From a virus: a stretch of 26,957 bases of DNA. The DNA is taken from IMG/VR virus record IMGVR_UViG_3300034061_006238, positions 1-26,957 of that record. One strand, given 5' to 3'. Within the stretch, counting starts at the first letter, position 1. Each line of letters opens with the position of its first letter. Positions 7,844-14,857 of this stretch are shown here, in pieces. The position numbers and the translations under genes were made by a program. The notes beneath the pieces were generated by a model, which was not told the origin of the DNA, did no database searches, and saw only the letters and a program-made list of their open reading frames with translations.

Positions 7844-8191
7844 TTAGTTGACGGGGCGAGTGATCAGGATGATCGTTCGGGCACCACCGGTCTCACTGGC
7901 AGAACTGACAATCTGCACTTGTCCGACACCACAGAAAACGTCTACGTCCAGTGGGACCCATTCATTTGCGGTGAACGAAGTCTGATAGTCCGAAGTGCTG
8001 TTCTTTTGGGCGATGATGTTTCCGCTGCCAGAGTCCAAGTATCGACCACGGTACTTGATCGAAGTACCGTTCATCGTTGCCGGGAACACCACGGCAACAA
8101 GCTGCTTACCCTTGAGATCAACCCAACCGGAGTCAGTGGTGCTGATCGCAATCGTGGCGATTTCAAAGTTTGGTTCTACGGTTTGTGACAT
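7844..8191 (-). CDS. Small structural-like protein (115 aa)
   Basis: A compact beta-rich protein of 115 residues without a signal peptide. Its ATG overlaps the stop of the trypsin-like protease gene (TAATG, 8193-8189), so the two are co-translated. It ends with GARTIILITRP and has a VDLKGKQLVAVVFPAT segment, resembling a jelly-roll or decoration-type fold, though no specific family is recognised. It marks the start of the fibre module and could be a small virion protein. A 55-base gap without a gene follows it. Confidence 0.65.
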   Translation of the reverse strand: MSQTVEPNFEIATIAISTTDSGWVDLKGKQLVAVVFPATMNGTSIKYRGRYLDSGSGNIIAQKNSTSDYQTSFTANEWVPLDVDVFCGVGQVQIVSSASETGGARTIILITRPVN

Positions 8192-9801
8192 TAGCTTTCT
8201 TCTCGCTTCTTGAGGATGTCCGCAATCATCGCTGCGAGCTCAGTCTCGCTCGGTGCCGGTGACTGCTTCTTGGCAAAGATCTCTTTGACACCGGCAAATG
8301 CCGCCTGGAAGAACCCCTTCACAGAGCGAATGACCGGCAGGAACCACAGTGGACCAAGGTTGAGCAGGAACGCTGGAACCCACCAGAGGCCAAACAGGAC
8401 CAAAGGCCAAAACATGACTTGCACCAACCAACGAACCTGGCGAATGAGAGGCAGGTTAAGCAGTCGGCCGATAATACCCGTCTCGACTTTCTCCACGCTC
8501 TCCTTGATGGAGTTCTGCAACTGCTGCCGCTGGATGTCCAACTGCTGCTCAATGGCATCCATCCGCCGGTCAAACCGCTCGCTCAGGTTCTGGAGGATGC
8601 CAGTCTGCTCGTCGTGCTTCTTCCCCAGTTGCTCGAGTAGCCCCTGCGCCTTGTCCTGGAGCTTGGGCGCAATCGGCTCAGGGAGTTCCGGCAGAATCGG
8701 AGGGAGGTTTGGGAAGATCTCTCGCTTCTGTTGTGGGAGAGTTTGAGGTTGGGGTTGGATGGGATCCTCCTGCGGCAACGGGCAACTGTCATCAGGACAG
8801 TCCTTCTGCAACTTCTTCGGGAGCGACGGGAAGATACCAATGTCCGCTGCTGCGGTTTCCCTCGAGGTAAGTTTCCCCCCGATCTTGGCGATCTCAATCG
8901 GTTTCAATTCCGGTCCACTTCGACCTTCAGCATAAGGGTCGACATACCGCAAGCTGTATCGCTCGATTTGGTCTCCCACGACGAGGAACGACTCTTCGAC
9001 TGGAGGACAGACTCCACCAGGGCATTCCTGTGTTGGGACGAGCTCGTACTTGCTGTCGTCAACTTCATCGCGGAAGTCAAACAGGCTGTAGTCCGACGAG
9101 TCCATGGCTTTGCGGATATGACTGATGGTCTGGGCGATGCCCTCACCATCGGTCTCGCTGGTGCCGTCTTTCCCCGGTGCCTTTGTGCGATATGTGATCA
9201 CTCCGACTTGGACTACCGACCCACCATCCAAGACTTGATAAACGGCACTTCCGCTTCGGCCATTGGCCGGCATCGGAACAAATCGAACTGCCTGGTTCCC
9301 CATCACACCAGTTCCGTGCCCAATCCAGTGAGTTTGCCAAGTACCCTGCGGGCAACCCGCAGAGAACAGCTTCGCGAAGTCAGGAGTAAAGTTCTGCTCT
9401 GCCAGCGGGATGGGAGAGATAACATCAAAGTAGCCCCCAAGGTCCTCCTTCTTGATGAAGACCACCGCATAGTCGTGATCGCTGCGATTGCTCAACAGCG
9501 ACTTGGTCACCACGCCTGGTACTTTGGTCGAGAGTCGACCTTGATACCAGAACTCCACCTTGACCTTGGCGTTGACCCCACCGGCAACGTGTGCGTTGGT
9601 GAGAATGTAAATGCCCTCGTCAGTCTTCGCGAAGATGCTGCCGCTGCCCAGAGACCCACCTTGGGCAAAGATGCGAACAGACGCGCCGGCGATCACCTCG
9701 AGGACCTGAGGTTCATTCGCGGTCAGAGACGACTTTGAGCAGAAGGTTGTAGAGCACAACAACAGCAGCAGAAAGCAGCAGCGTAAGAGTTTCGAGCACA
9801 T
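8191..9801 (-). CDS. Secreted, membrane-anchored trypsin-like serine protease with coiled coil
   Basis: This 536-residue protein begins with a basic n-region and a hydrophobic core (CCFLLLLLC, residues 8-16), a Sec signal. A trypsin-like domain follows with all three expected catalytic residues: His71 in TNAHV, Asp110 in DHDYAVV and Ser183 in GRSGSAV. Two CPxxxC motifs (260-265 and 335-340) come next, then a Pro/Gln-rich linker (345-380), a coiled coil (385-442) and a hydrophobic hairpin or pair of membrane helices (about 459-492) before a charged tail. The enzyme should act outside the cytoplasmic membrane while tethered to it. It lies between the integrase and the fibre module; its stop is coupled to the next gene. 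No endolysin is visible here, so a role in host envelope breakdown at lysis is possible. A lysogenic-conversion factor is the alternative. Confidence 0.85.
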   Translation of the reverse strand: MCSKLLRCCFLLLLLCSTTFCSKSSLTANEPQVLEVIAGASVRIFAQGGSLGSGSIFAKTDEGIYILTNAHVAGGVNAKVKVEFWYQGRLSTKVPGVVTKSLLSNRSDHDYAVVFIKKEDLGGYFDVISPIPLAEQNFTPDFAKLFSAGCPQGTWQTHWIGHGTGVMGNQAVRFVPMPANGRSGSAVYQVLDGGSVVQVGVITYRTKAPGKDGTSETDGEGIAQTISHIRKAMDSSDYSLFDFRDEVDDSKYELVPTQECPGGVCPPVEESFLVVGDQIERYSLRYVDPYAEGRSGPELKPIEIAKIGGKLTSRETAAADIGIFPSLPKKLQKDCPDDSCPLPQEDPIQPQPQTLPQQKREIFPNLPPILPELPEPIAPKLQDKAQGLLEQLGKKHDEQTGILQNLSERFDRRMDAIEQQLDIQRQQLQNSIKESVEKVETGIIGRLLNLPLIRQVRWLVQVMFWPLVLFGLWWVPAFLLNLGPLWFLPVIRSVKGFFQAAFAGVKEIFAKKQSPAPSETELAAMIADILKKREES

Positions 9802-9820
9802 GGGCGACCCTTTGGATGTT

Positions 9821-9838
9821 CACACAGATTCCTGTGTG
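9821..9838. other. Short hairpin between integrase and protease genes
   Basis: CACACAG (9821-9827) and CTGTGTG (9832-9838) form a 7-bp perfect stem with a 4-base loop. It sits just upstream of the protease ribosome site (AAGGG) in a 74-base gap. There is no T-run on either side, so it is not a good intrinsic terminator. It might affect translation of the protease mRNA or be an operator or attachment-site core; nothing decides this. Confidence 0.35.
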
Positions 9839-9875
9839 CCATAGTCGCAACGCTGCCGCCAGCATCAACCCAAAT

Positions 9876-10982
9876 TCACTTGGGAATTGAATCTTTAAAT
9901 TTCCGGCCGACTGCCAGGTCCAACTTCTCCTGAAGCGTCATTTGGTAATGCCGGCGGGAGATGTCGGGACCGTGCCCAATCCACTCGCTCTCGGCCTTTA
10001 CCCCAAACTCCTCCACCACCTCGGTGGCACGACTTCGACGGCAGTTCAGCAGCAGGTCGGGCCAAGGCTCAAGGCCGGCCCGGCGGATCGCTCGAGTCAG
10101 TCGCTTCCGGTACATCTGATCGGTCGCGGCGCAGAACCTGGGGCAAACAACGTCATCGTCAGGCATCTCAGCCAACTGCTGCCGCAGGAAAGGCTGGAGC
10201 TCGAGGAACACAGGGCAAACCCGGTACAGCTTGGTCTTGGGACTCCAGACCCGCATGGTCAGCGTGTCCCAGTCGATATCGCACCAGCGGAGACTCCTGA
10301 CCTCCGAGCCCACGCGGAAACCGGCCCAGCGAGCCAGCGCGAACACAAGCTTGTCCTCGGTGTCACCAAGGCACCGGAGGACATCGGCAGTGGCCTCTGG
10401 CGTGACGTAGAATCGACGACCTTGGTCAATTGGGACTTTGACCCGAATGCCGACGAACGGATTGCGAGCGAGCCATTCTCGAGCCACAGCGTAGCCGAAG
10501 ACCTGCCGGCTGTGTTTGATGCGTTTGGCGACCGATGCCGGCGAGTACTCCTGCCGCTCCAGGTGCCGGCGGAACTCCTCGCAGTCGCCCTGTGTGATGG
10601 TCGCAAGCTGGCGGGTAGAGGAGAAGAAATCACGCAGCGACTTGTGGTACTGTTTATGGTTGACCTTGGTCCTTGGGGCAAGATCCTCACCAAGGCGCTC
10701 GGCCAAGGCGATCAGGTCCTCGAGGGTGCCGCCCGCATGCCCCAGATTCACCAGGCCTGACTCGGCCAGTAGATGCTTGGTGCTTGGCGCGAGGGAGAGG
10801 ACCCAGTCCAGCAGGTCACCAGTCAGGGGCAAACCTGACCTTCGCAAATGCTCGAGCCGAGACAGAAATCCGCGAACGGTCTCTGCCTCGGCCCGAGTGC
10901 ATTTCAGAGTGAGCGAGTGGACTTTGGTGCCCCTGAACTGAAGTCGAAAGACCCGTTTCCCTCTCGCTGTTAGCTGTGCCAT
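9876..10982 (-). CDS. int: Tyrosine recombinase (phage integrase), planctomycete type
   Basis: This protein of about 368 residues has an N-terminal arm, a core-binding SAM-like domain (about 88-180) and a C-terminal catalytic domain. Numbered from an upstream GTG at 10985, the catalytic residues are Arg224 (GFRVGSEV), a Lys at 250 or 252 (SPKTK), an N-x-x-R element in NCRR (Asn314, Arg317), His338 in GHG and the nucleophile Tyr347 in RRHYQ. The usual HxxR box is therefore NxxR, as I associate with recombinases from planctomycetes. I prefer the ATG at 10982, which forms a TGATG overlap with the stop of the HTH gene upstream. It should integrate and excise the phage genome. Its place inside the tail-gene series, on the same strand, is unusual. 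Confidence 0.9.
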   Translation of the reverse strand: MAQLTARGKRVFRLQFRGTKVHSLTLKCTRAEAETVRGFLSRLEHLRRSGLPLTGDLLDWVLSLAPSTKHLLAESGLVNLGHAGGTLEDLIALAERLGEDLAPRTKVNHKQYHKSLRDFFSSTRQLATITQGDCEEFRRHLERQEYSPASVAKRIKHSRQVFGYAVAREWLARNPFVGIRVKVPIDQGRRFYVTPEATADVLRCLGDTEDKLVFALARWAGFRVGSEVRSLRWCDIDWDTLTMRVWSPKTKLYRVCPVFLELQPFLRQQLAEMPDDDVVCPRFCAATDQMYRKRLTRAIRRAGLEPWPDLLLNCRRSRATEVVEEFGVKAESEWIGHGPDISRRHYQMTLQEKLDLAVGRKFKDSIPK

Positions 10983-11236
10983 CACTTCACCAGAAGTTCG
11001 ACCTCCCAGCGACTGACTCGCACTCGCTTGCCCACATGCCGCTTCTGGAGTTTGCCCTCCTCAATGTAGCGTTCCACCGTTCTGATCGAAACGCCCAGCA
11101 TGGTCGCAGCATCGCGCTTGCTGATGAATTCCGGTCGCCCGGCGGGTGGGGCCCCCTGTGCGGGGGGTTGAATCTGTGACAGCATTGGAAACAATTGATT
11201 TAATGCATTGATCGCATTGATCAGATCCAAAGTCAT
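10982..11236 (-). CDS. Small helix-turn-helix protein, probable excisionase (recombination directionality factor)
   Basis: This 84-residue protein has a Pro-rich linker at about 23-34. A winged or MerR-like helix-turn-helix follows (FISKRDAATMLGVS, then RTVERYIEEG, then KRVRVSRWEVELL), the form used by excisionases and other small DNA-bending proteins. It is coupled to the integrase gene by TGATG, the usual arrangement for a directionality factor. A GGAG ribosome site lies about 10 bases before the ATG. The upstream gap contains a 12-bp inverted repeat that could be its operator or a leader structure. An alternative is a small transcription regulator. Confidence 0.75.
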   Translation of the reverse strand: MTLDLINAINALNQLFPMLSQIQPPAQGAPPAGRPEFISKRDAATMLGVSIRTVERYIEEGKLQKRHVGKRVRVSRWEVELLVK

Positions 11237-11252
11237 TAGCTATGATCTCCGT

Positions 11253-11335
11253 ACCGATGCTCGGTTCTTAGGGGTGGGAATTTTGGGGCTCTTTCGACGG
11301 TGACCCCAGACAAGACACCGACGCCGAGCATCGGT
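11253..11335. promoter_or_regulatory. Paired operator-like palindromes ahead of the HTH-integrase genes
   Basis: ACCGATGCTCGG (11253-11264) recurs as its exact reverse complement at 11324-11335. Each copy is itself a dyad of the form CCGA-N3-TCGG (5-bp arms at the left copy). The copies flank a 59-base spacer in the only gap before the HTH gene. They could bind a dimeric regulator at two sites. In the minus-strand RNA they could also pair into a 12-bp stem whose second arm ends 2 bases before the GGAG ribosome site. Confidence 0.55.
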
Positions 11336-11366
11336 GCTTTTTAAATATCAATGGTGCCCTGACACC

Positions 11367-11648
11367 TTAGGTCTTTTTGCCACGTTTCTTCGACAGAAAC
11401 TGGCAAAACGACATTGCTTCCTCGAGATGCTTTTCTCCTTCTTTGGTCAGACTGACTTCAATCGTAATGCCACCGCGGTGGACACGCTCCGTCGCAATGA
11501 GCCCACGATTTCTCAGGCGAGCGATGTGCTGGGGAAATTGAATCAGTGGTACGAAATCGCTCATCAACGATGCGAGCTCAGGCCCGGTGATGCCTGGCTG
11601 TGAATTAATCACCGCGAGCATCGCGGCCTGTTTCATACTGAGTTCCAT
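11367..11648 (-). CDS. Winged-helix (MarR-like) transcription regulator
   Basis: This 93-residue protein begins MELSMKQAAML, followed by a helix, a recognition-helix-like segment (PGITGPELASLMSD, PQHIARLRNRGLI) and a wing (RGGITIEVSLTKEGEKHLEEA), the order of a compact MarR-type winged helix. The longer frame upstream was not used because a strong GAGGGG ribosome site sits 4 bases before this ATG. It precedes the HTH and integrase genes on the same strand and has its own promoter-like sequence, so it may be the lysogeny repressor or an activator of the cassette. The C-terminal tail is basic (KKRGKK). No dimerisation or sensing domain is visible. Confidence 0.75.
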   Translation of the reverse strand: MELSMKQAAMLAVINSQPGITGPELASLMSDFVPLIQFPQHIARLRNRGLIATERVHRGGITIEVSLTKEGEKHLEEAMSFCQFLSKKRGKKT

Positions 11649-11693
11649 GTTTCCCCTCGATCTTCTGGCCGAATCCACCACTCGACTTTCGTG

Positions 11694-11721
11694 ATTTTAG
11701 CGAGGGATCATACGGGATCAA
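11694..11721 (-). promoter_or_regulatory. Promoter of the winged-helix gene with phased GGGATCA repeats
   Basis: On the minus strand TTGATC (11721-11716) and TAAAAT (11699-11694) are separated by 16 bases, a reasonable sigma70-type promoter 45 bases ahead of the winged-helix start. The plus strand carries the direct repeat GGGATCA at 11704-11710 and 11714-11720, exactly 10 bases apart, overlapping the -35 and spacer. This is the position expected of an operator, possibly for autoregulation. Confidence 0.5.
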
Positions 11722-11756
11722 TAGGTGCTTGATTTGAAATTTTCTAACGTTTTGCG

Positions 11757-12212
11757 TTAAGAAATTACATTAACACCTAAGACGATCACCCCGTTAGTCT
11801 CGTCGAAAGCAGTGTAACCAAGCGTTTCTGTGTTTTCGGACGCAGTGATCGTCACCGTGCGACCGTAGTCGATCCCCCCCACCAACTCATCAGACGGGGC
11901 TGTGTCGTTCACCAAAACCAGAGATCTGAAGGAAAAACCACCTCCACTGCCTGTCCAAGCGGGAGATTCAATCCGAATCGCCAACACCCCGCCGGTCGTG
12001 CTCACGCCGAGAACGGAACATGTCACACCACCAGAGGTGTACCCTCCACCGGTTGCGACTTCATCAGCCGAGATGTCACTCCAAGTGTCATCTGCTGGGT
12101 CAAGCGCGGTCGTGAGGAGCCTTGCCTTAAGTGTGTCCCCCGCGACCTTGATTGAATGTTTCTCATCAAACACTGCTGCAAGGAAAGCCGGATAAAATTT
12201 GAAGTCAGTCAT
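11757..12212 (-). CDS. Phage structural protein, tail-associated (151 aa)
   Basis: The N-terminus (TDFKFYPAFLAAVFDEKHS, then DTLKARLLTTALDP, DTWSDIS and a GGGYTSGGV stretch) matches a type of small phage protein usually found beside tail genes. The rest is beta-rich (RSLVLVNDTAPSDELVGG). The protein has no signal peptide. AGGA is spaced 7 bases before the ATG. It is the last structural gene before the lysogeny cassette. It probably belongs to the distal tail; the exact role is unknown. Confidence 0.65.
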   Translation of the reverse strand: MTDFKFYPAFLAAVFDEKHSIKVAGDTLKARLLTTALDPADDTWSDISADEVATGGGYTSGGVTCSVLGVSTTGGVLAIRIESPAWTGSGGGFSFRSLVLVNDTAPSDELVGGIDYGRTVTITASENTETLGYTAFDETNGVIVLGVNVIS

Positions 12213-12221
12213 ATGATTTTC

Positions 12222-13931
12222 CTATTCAAAACCGAAACCAGATCCAGGAGTCACCGTCCGCAGGCCATTGGAGTACAAAGCACCTGTCGCTGGAGATACA
12301 CCTTCCTTGAGCGGAGCGAGTGGGTCAGCGACTGCACCACTCGACAGGTAACCACCGACAGGAATCACTCCGCCCCCGCTTTGACCAAACCGGTCAAGCA
12401 TCGGATCAACTTCATGCAAGAAAAGACTGCAGTTAACCGGTGTGACAGTAATTCGACCTGACCCGGTTCCACCAAGTAGTTGAACCGACAAAGTCGAGAA
12501 GATGTCCGCACCGTTTTTCGCAAGCGCGCCTGGGCCCGACTGAAAAAAGATCGGCTGAGTCAGCGAATAGTAGGTGCCGCTCGAGCCTCCGCTCGAGATT
12601 ACACCAAGATAATCAGCACCGGAGACAAGTCCCGGTTTCTCTGAGATCTCGACAGCTTCGTTGAACCCATACTCAAACCCTGCGGGTGGGAAGAGAAGTG
12701 ACCAGATCGCCCGAAATCCTGGCACCCGATAAAATCCGCTCGAGCCGGCAAGTGGGAGTTCCGAGTAAGTGATTTTGATCGTGACCGTCGCTTCACCAAT
12801 CCATGCTGAAGGTCCGGAAATTTTGAGAGAAGTTGGAGTCGCGAGCGTTCGGACGATGCCGTTCTGCCACAGTTGCGATGTCGACCATGGATTGCCTTGG
12901 TAGCTGAAAGGAGAGTTCAGCGCAACTGATCCACCGGCGAACATTCCTGTTGTTAACGTGGCCTCACCAATGATCACTGCCGGCTGGTTCTGTGGCATGA
13001 GATCAATGAGGGCCCACTTCTCACCAGTTCCTGTCTCCCGATACAGAATTGGGAATCCGAAATTCGTTTGATCGTAACGAGCGTTCAATCTGGAGACGTC
13101 GTTGATCGAACTCTCATAGTTGAGATGAGCCATCAAAGGCCCAGTCTTGTACTCCGAGTAGACCCTTGCCGGAACCCGCCCGTCGAGGATGCAATCGACT
13201 GTCTCGCCGGGAGCCGCTCCCCCAGGGACTGAGACAAGCCGCTTGTTGCCAAAGACTGTCATCGACTGAGGCGCAATGCCACGGAAGACAGGTGCGGCTT
13301 TGAAGGAGGCAAGGTCTTGGGTGGGTGTCGTGACGACACCATCGACCATCAGAAACCCGAATTCCGGAACGGTGTACCCGCTGTCGTTCCGAACCTGAGC
13401 AGTCTTCTGCTCACTGCTGGATCCACCCCCCTCGAATCGTACCATCGCCTTTTGACTGCCCGTTGCGGTCAATGGGTGGACAATCCGAAATCTCCCTGAC
13501 TCACCACTTTTCAGCACAGTTGACCCGACAGTGACGTCGGCATATTTGTGCGAGGTCGAAATCACGTTGATCAACGCAATTGTTGTCCCAGCAACCACGC
13601 TCTCGACAAGTTCCCCTGTTGCACTTGGGTTCTGAGTGATTGCAACTGCAGTGTCCAGAGCAGTCACTTCTTCCCCGTTGAGCGATTTATTCCAGATGAA
13701 GTCGGTCTCGGCATGCAGCTTGCCCGTGAGCTCGATCACGGAGAATGCGGGCAAGTCGCTGCCTGTCGCATTCTTGACAAACACGTTGGTCGCGTTGGAC
13801 CGGAACTTGTGTTGCCCCGCGCCACCCAGCGTCTGCTGCCGCTGTGCCCATTTCACGGTATCGACCAACTTGTTGTGGAAGTCGGCCGTAAACCGCAGAG
13901 GCATTCCGGATTGTGTCTTCTTCGGATTCAT
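12222..13931 (-). CDS. Large structural protein of the distal tail (569 aa), function unknown
   Basis: A 569-residue protein without signal peptide. The N-terminal helix (FTADFHNKLVDTVKWAQRQQ) is followed by repeated beta-type segments such as VFVKNATGSDLPAFSVIEL and AQVRNDSGYTVPEFGFLMV. These two are similar (V+N-x-(S/T)G-x-x-(L/V)P-x-F) and suggest an internally duplicated module at about residues 50 and 182. The C-terminus is Gly-rich. The gene is coupled to the preceding one (TGATG, 13933-13929). Position after the tape measure suggests a baseplate, tail-tip or fibre component. I could not name the family. Confidence 0.6.
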   Translation of the reverse strand: MNPKKTQSGMPLRFTADFHNKLVDTVKWAQRQQTLGGAGQHKFRSNATNVFVKNATGSDLPAFSVIELTGKLHAETDFIWNKSLNGEEVTALDTAVAITQNPSATGELVESVVAGTTIALINVISTSHKYADVTVGSTVLKSGESGRFRIVHPLTATGSQKAMVRFEGGGSSSEQKTAQVRNDSGYTVPEFGFLMVDGVVTTPTQDLASFKAAPVFRGIAPQSMTVFGNKRLVSVPGGAAPGETVDCILDGRVPARVYSEYKTGPLMAHLNYESSINDVSRLNARYDQTNFGFPILYRETGTGEKWALIDLMPQNQPAVIIGEATLTTGMFAGGSVALNSPFSYQGNPWSTSQLWQNGIVRTLATPTSLKISGPSAWIGEATVTIKITYSELPLAGSSGFYRVPGFRAIWSLLFPPAGFEYGFNEAVEISEKPGLVSGADYLGVISSGGSSGTYYSLTQPIFFQSGPGALAKNGADIFSTLSVQLLGGTGSGRITVTPVNCSLFLHEVDPMLDRFGQSGGGVIPVGGYLSSGAVADPLAPLKEGVSPATGALYSNGLRTVTPGSGFGFE

Positions 13932-14848
13932 CAGTTAATAATTCCAAGCTGGCTGAAGTCGGAGTACTCGTAAACCTGGGCCTCGTAGACACCGATTGCC
14001 TTGGGTTCAATCCACTTGTCACCCTCTTCTGCAGTGTAGCGGACCCAAACGTAGTTCCAGCCCTCAAACGTCGTCGTCGAAGCATCCGCATCGGGATCTT
14101 CTGGGTCCACCGGAAACAAGTCGATTCCTGCGTACTCCCCGATGCCCTTTTGGCTGGGGGAGATCTGAAAGCTGTAGTCGACCTCCCAATTGCCGTCAGA
14201 CCGCTGCCTGGTGTCCATGCTGGTCAAGGCGACTTCACCTCTCTCCCAGCCTCGGAAATCCGAACTGTTAATCGTCCAGACCTGCTTGAACCGGTCTTTG
14301 AGCCAGTCATTGTCCACCAAGGATTCAGGCAGGACGGTACTGACCGTAAATGTGCCAGTCCGCTTGTAGATGTCGGTGCCTTCCACCTCGCCGTTGCTCT
14401 GCACGTTGATCGCGAAGTTCGACCGAGGTGCCTCATTGTCACCGTAAGCTGGGAACCGCTCTTGCGTTATCGCGGTGGTGATGTGCTGAGTCTCACCGGA
14501 GAAACTGGCCGAGACCTTTTCACGGAATGGCTCGAGCAACTCGTTGGTACCAAGCGTCTGCTCATCGCGACCTGGGTGCCGGTACTCAACCTGTCCAGAC
14601 CAGACACCCACTCCACCACTCGGGTTGAGCGATGGCTCAATCCGCAGAGTCGGGGTAGCGTTGAGCAAAATGCCGTCCACTGTCGGGTACGGGAGCACAG
14701 TTGCCTTGAGCAAAGCCAAGGCAGCACCGTGACCGTTGGCGTTGATGTCGTACTGCCTGGTCATCGTCGTGTTGATGCCGGCCGAAGTGACCTTGGGAGA
14801 GGTCGTCTTCTCGGTGATTTTTTCAGTCACACAAAATGTCGTCGGCAT
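13931..14848 (-). CDS. Tail or baseplate-like structural protein (305 aa)
   Basis: This 305-residue protein starts MPTTFC, the same six residues that open the tail tube protein, but the rest differs. It is beta-rich and acidic near the C-terminus (DPEDPDAD), with aromatic segments such as RFPAYGDNEAPRSNFAI and GWNYVWVRYTAEEG. There is no enzyme motif. It lies directly after the tape measure gene, where distal tail or baseplate hub proteins normally occur, and is coupled to the next gene by TGATG. The role is inferred from position only. Confidence 0.6.
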   Translation of the reverse strand: MPTTFCVTEKITEKTTSPKVTSAGINTTMTRQYDINANGHGAALALLKATVLPYPTVDGILLNATPTLRIEPSLNPSGGVGVWSGQVEYRHPGRDEQTLGTNELLEPFREKVSASFSGETQHITTAITQERFPAYGDNEAPRSNFAINVQSNGEVEGTDIYKRTGTFTVSTVLPESLVDNDWLKDRFKQVWTINSSDFRGWERGEVALTSMDTRQRSDGNWEVDYSFQISPSQKGIGEYAGIDLFPVDPEDPDADASTTTFEGWNYVWVRYTAEEGDKWIEPKAIGVYEAQVYEYSDFSQLGIIN

Positions 14849-14857
14849 TTCACCACC

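Noticed and set aside
8731-9738. Long plus-strand open frame (335 codons) opposite the serine protease
   Set aside because: The opposite strand carries the signal peptide and complete catalytic triad; the plus product has no coherent domain.
9821-9838. Hairpin after the integrase gene as a terminator
   Set aside because: The stem is short and no T-run follows on either strand.
11745-11759. TAACG/CGTTA hairpin at the end of the 151-residue structural gene as a terminator
   Set aside because: The stem is only 5 bp, AT-rich and overlaps the stop codon; there is no T-run in the transcribed direction.
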